A stretch of 37,616 nt of DNA from positions 1-37,616 of the forward strand of contig NZ_SMKI01000009.1 in assembly GCF_004348415.1 (NCBI RefSeq). Direction: 5' to 3'. The DNA is from Streptomyces hainanensis (GTDB taxonomy: Bacteria > Actinomycetota > Actinomycetes > Streptomycetales > Streptomycetaceae). The notes beneath the pieces were generated by a model. It ran no database searches, was not told the DNA's origin, and saw nothing but the letters and a program-made list of their open reading frames with translations. This document shows positions 35,117-37,616 of the stretch, in pieces; within the stretch, counting starts at the first letter, position 1, and each line of letters starts with the position of its first letter. A program made the position numbers and the translations under genes.

Positions 35117-37291
35117 ATGCAACTCGTCGCGATCGTCGTCACGCTGGTACTCACCGCGGTCGCCGTCGCGCTGTTCGGCCGGGCCGTCGTGGAGATCGTC
35201 CGCCGTCTCCGCCTCGGCCAGCCCGTGCCGAAGGGACAGCGCACCGACAGCCCCCGCCAGCGCACCCTGACCCTGGCCCGCGAGTTCGTGGGTCACACCC
35301 GGATGAACCGCTGGGCACCCGTCGGCATCGCGCACTGGTTCGTGGCGATCGGCTTCCTCACCCTCGGCCTGACCATCCTCCAGGCCTTCGGCCAGCTCTT
35401 CCGGGCGGACTGGACGCTCCCCGTGCTCGGCGGGTTCGTCCCCTACGAGATGTACGTCGAGTTCATCGCGCTGATGACGACCCTCGGCATCGCGGCCCTG
35501 ATCGTCATCCGGCAGCTCAGCCTGCCCTCCAGGGCCGGCCGCAAGTCCCGGTTCGCCGGCTCCACCGCCTGGCAGGCCTACTTCGTCGAGTACGTCATCC
35601 TCACCATCGGCGTCTGCATCCTGCTGCTCCGCGGCCTCGAGGGCGCCCTGCACCACGTCGCCGGCTACGAGGCGTCCTACTTCGTCACGTACCCGCTGGT
35701 CGCCGCCTTCGACGGGCTGTCCACCGGCGCCCTGCAGAACCTGGTCTACCTCGTTGCCCTGATCAAGCTCGGCACCACCATGGTCTGGGCCATCACGGTC
35801 GGCCTCAACACCGACATGGGCGTCGCCTGGCACCGCTTCCTGGCCTTCCCCAACATCTGGTTCAAGCGGAACGCCGACGGCGCCGCCGCCCTCGGCGCAC
35901 TCCAGCCCATGACCTCGGGCGGCCAGCCCATCGACTTCGAGGACCCCGACGAGGACGCCCAGTTCGGTGTCTCCCAGATCGAGCACTTCTCCTGGAAGGG
36001 CCTGCTCGACTTCTCCACCTGCACCGAGTGCGGCCGCTGCCAGTCCCAGTGCCCCGCCTGGAACACCGGCAAGCCGCTCTCGCCCAAGCTGCTGATCATG
36101 TCCCTGCGGGACCACGCACACGCCACCGCGCCCTACCTGCTGGCCGGCGAGAGCAACGAGACCACCGAGCGCCCGCTGATCGGCACCGCCGACCAGAACG
36201 GCGTGATCGACCCCGACGTCCTCTGGTCCTGCACCACCTGCGGCGCCTGCGTCGAACAGTGCCCCGTCGACATCGAGCACGTCGACCACATCGTCGACAT
36301 GCGCCGCTACCAGGTGATGATCGAGTCCTCGTTCCCCAGCGAGGCCGGCACCATGCTCAAGAACCTGGAACGCAAGGGAAACCCCTGGGGTCTGGCCAAG
36401 AAGAAGCGCCTGGAGTGGACCCGGGAGGTCGACTTCGACATCCCCGTGGTCGGCCAGGACGTCGAGAACCTCACCGACATCGAGTACCTCTACTGGGTCG
36501 GCTGCGCCGGCGCCCTGGAGGACCGCGCCCGGAAGACCACCAAGGCCTTCGCCGAACTGCTGCACATCGCCGGCGTCTCCTTCGCGATCATGGGCGGCGA
36601 CGAGTCGTGCACCGGCGACTCCGCCCGCCGCCTGGGCAACGAGTTCCTGTTCCAGCAGCTCGGCCAGCAGAACGTGGAGACCCTCAACGAGGCCGCCGCC
36701 AAGAAGATCGTCACCACCTGCCCGCACTGCTTCAACACCATCGCCAACGAGTACCCCCAGCTCGGCGGCCACTACGAGGTCATCCACCACACCCAGCTGC
36801 TCCAGCACCTGGTCGACGCCGGCAGGCTGCTCCCGGTCACCCCCGTCGAGGGTCTGATCACCTACCACGACCCCTGCTACCTCGGCCGCCACAACAAGGT
36901 CTACACCCCGCCACGCGAGATCATCGGCCGCGTCCCCGGCCTGCGCAACGAGGAGATGCACCGCCACAAGGAGCGCGGCTTCTGCTGCGGCGCCGGCGGC
37001 GCCCGCATGTGGATGGAGGAGCGCATCGGCAAGCGCGTCAACGACGAACGCGTCGACGAGGCGCTCTCGCTCAACCCCGACATCATCTCCACCGCCTGCC
37101 CGTTCTGCCTCGTCATGCTGACCGACTCGGTCAACGGCAAGCAGGCCGCCGACACCGCGGGCGCGATCAAGGACGACCTCAGGGTCGTGGACGTCGCCCA
37201 ACTCCTCCTCGAATCCGTCCGCAAACCGGACAACGGGGACGCCAAGGCACCCGCTTCCGCCCCTGAACCCGCTCCGGAACCGGCCGGATAG
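35117..37291 (+). CDS. Membrane Fe-S oxidoreductase, EtfD-like (HdrD/GlcF family)
   Basis: A 724-residue protein. The N-terminal 250 residues hold about five helices of the nitrate-reductase-gamma/cytochrome-b-like type (GIAHWFVAIGFLTLG, YVEFIALMTTLGIAALIV). Two [4Fe-4S] motifs follow: CTECGRCQSQCP (from about residue 302) and CTTCGACVEQCP (about 372). The C-terminal half carries two cysteine-rich CCG domains (TTCPHCFNTIANEY, HDPCYLGRHNKVY, RGFCCGAGGARMWMEE, TACPFCLVML). The layout equals Mycobacterium tuberculosis Rv0338c (EtfD), which takes electrons from electron-transfer flavoprotein during fatty-acid oxidation and feeds menaquinone. ATG 35117 has GAGGAG 8 bases upstream. EtfAB is not in the window. 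Confidence 0.87.
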   Translation: MQLVAIVVTLVLTAVAVALFGRAVVEIVRRLRLGQPVPKGQRTDSPRQRTLTLAREFVGHTRMNRWAPVGIAHWFVAIGFLTLGLTILQAFGQLFRADWTLPVLGGFVPYEMYVEFIALMTTLGIAALIVIRQLSLPSRAGRKSRFAGSTAWQAYFVEYVILTIGVCILLLRGLEGALHHVAGYEASYFVTYPLVAAFDGLSTGALQNLVYLVALIKLGTTMVWAITVGLNTDMGVAWHRFLAFPNIWFKRNADGAAALGALQPMTSGGQPIDFEDPDEDAQFGVSQIEHFSWKGLLDFSTCTECGRCQSQCPAWNTGKPLSPKLLIMSLRDHAHATAPYLLAGESNETTERPLIGTADQNGVIDPDVLWSCTTCGACVEQCPVDIEHVDHIVDMRRYQVMIESSFPSEAGTMLKNLERKGNPWGLAKKKRLEWTREVDFDIPVVGQDVENLTDIEYLYWVGCAGALEDRARKTTKAFAELLHIAGVSFAIMGGDESCTGDSARRLGNEFLFQQLGQQNVETLNEAAAKKIVTTCPHCFNTIANEYPQLGGHYEVIHHTQLLQHLVDAGRLLPVTPVEGLITYHDPCYLGRHNKVYTPPREIIGRVPGLRNEEMHRHKERGFCCGAGGARMWMEERIGKRVNDERVDEALSLNPDIISTACPFCLVMLTDSVNGKQAADTAGAIKDDLRVVDVAQLLLESVRKPDNGDAKAPASAPEPAPEPAG

Positions 37292-37467
37292 CGCCCTTGT
37301 CCCGCCCGTTCGGGCATGTCATGATCGCCGCGACCGGGCGGAGGGCGGGTTGCCGGGGGAGTCGAGCGGGCCTGGGGAACGTCCACACCGCGCTCGCGGC
37401 GACGGGCGAGGCTCATCTCGACCCCTCCGGCGCATTCCCACCGCCGAGACGCGGTACGTTCGTACTC

Positions 37468-37616
37468 GTGGCCGGTTTCAGGAACGATCGCGACGACCAG
37501 CAGCCCCCGTACGGACAACCGCCGTACGGGCAGCACCCCACCTATCCGCAACCCGCTCCCGGTGGCTCACCCCCGGGCTACGGCTCGCCCGACCCGTACG
37601 CGGCGCAGCCCTACCC
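37468..37616 (+). CDS. Pro/Tyr/Gln-rich protein, N-terminus only (possibly Yip1 family)
   Basis: The frame opens at GTG 37468 (VAGFRNDRDDQQ) and continues as repeats of PPYGQ, PTYPQP and PPGYGS to the end of the window. The opening resembles streptomycete membrane proteins with a low-complexity cytoplasmic N-terminus and a Yip1-type helix bundle, but the diagnostic part is outside. No clear ribosome site precedes the GTG. The family call is therefore tentative. Confidence 0.5.
   Translation, partial: MAGFRNDRDDQQPPYGQPPYGQHPTYPQPAPGGSPPGYGSPDPYAAQPY

Overview
The window is high-GC DNA whose codon use, gene set and regulatory signals fit a Streptomyces-type actinomycete chromosome. Three things point there: the dnaK-grpE-dnaJ-hspR operon with HspR-type (HAIR) inverted repeats, a separate clpB that also carries a HAIR site, and a perfect 14-bp actinobacterial parS site upstream of fba. 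From memory, fba, pyrE, clpB and the dnaK operon also lie near each other in Streptomyces coelicolor, in the oriC-proximal core. The parS site fits that placement. There are no rRNA or tRNA genes, CRISPR arrays, insertion sequences or prophage genes that I could recognise.

Layout. 1-1755: end of an ABC ATPase and its ABC-2 type permease, closed by a strong terminator. 2008-3857: a small secreted, C-terminally anchored protein followed by a class F-like sortase. 3958-6977 (minus): DUF3151 protein, class II fructose-bisphosphate aldolase, then an aldose-epimerase/pyrE pair. 7057-9466 (minus): DUF2617 protein, a membrane protein that is only the N-terminal half of a membrane spermidine synthase, and an SRPBCC protein with a C-terminal anchor. 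9935-16585: a complete peptide-type ABC importer (lipoprotein, two permeases, two ATPases), with a greatly enlarged first permease and two hairpins after the lipoprotein gene. 16675-20304 (minus): thiamine-binding family protein, YbjN-like protein and ClpB. 20480-20724: remnant of a Uma2-family gene. 20721-21500 (minus): secreted trypsin-like protease. 21768-24461: a large peptidoglycan amidase and a PAP2 phosphatase. 24570-28792 (minus): dnaK operon. 28925-32807 (minus): PP2C/SpoIIE-type phosphatase, PGRP amidase, F420-reductase-like protein and LCP protein. 32845-34871 (minus): DHA2 drug exporter and FMN reductase behind a MerR-type promoter. 35117-37291: membrane Fe-S oxidoreductase resembling mycobacterial EtfD. 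37468-end: start of a Pro/Tyr/Gln-rich protein.

How the genes work together. Two themes stand out. One is protein quality control: the ClpB and DnaK systems are tied together by HspR sites. The other is the cell envelope: sortase, two amidases, LCP, PAP2 and a secreted protease. No complete new defence or biosynthetic system is evident. The most unusual items are the membrane-only spermidine synthase relative, the importer permease with about six extra helices, the parS site, the sortase paired with a protein lacking LPXTG, the MerR-type 19-bp-spacer promoter with no regulator nearby, and a possible fatty-acid-type operator in front of the EtfD-like gene. All statements come from reading the sequence; no database search was run.
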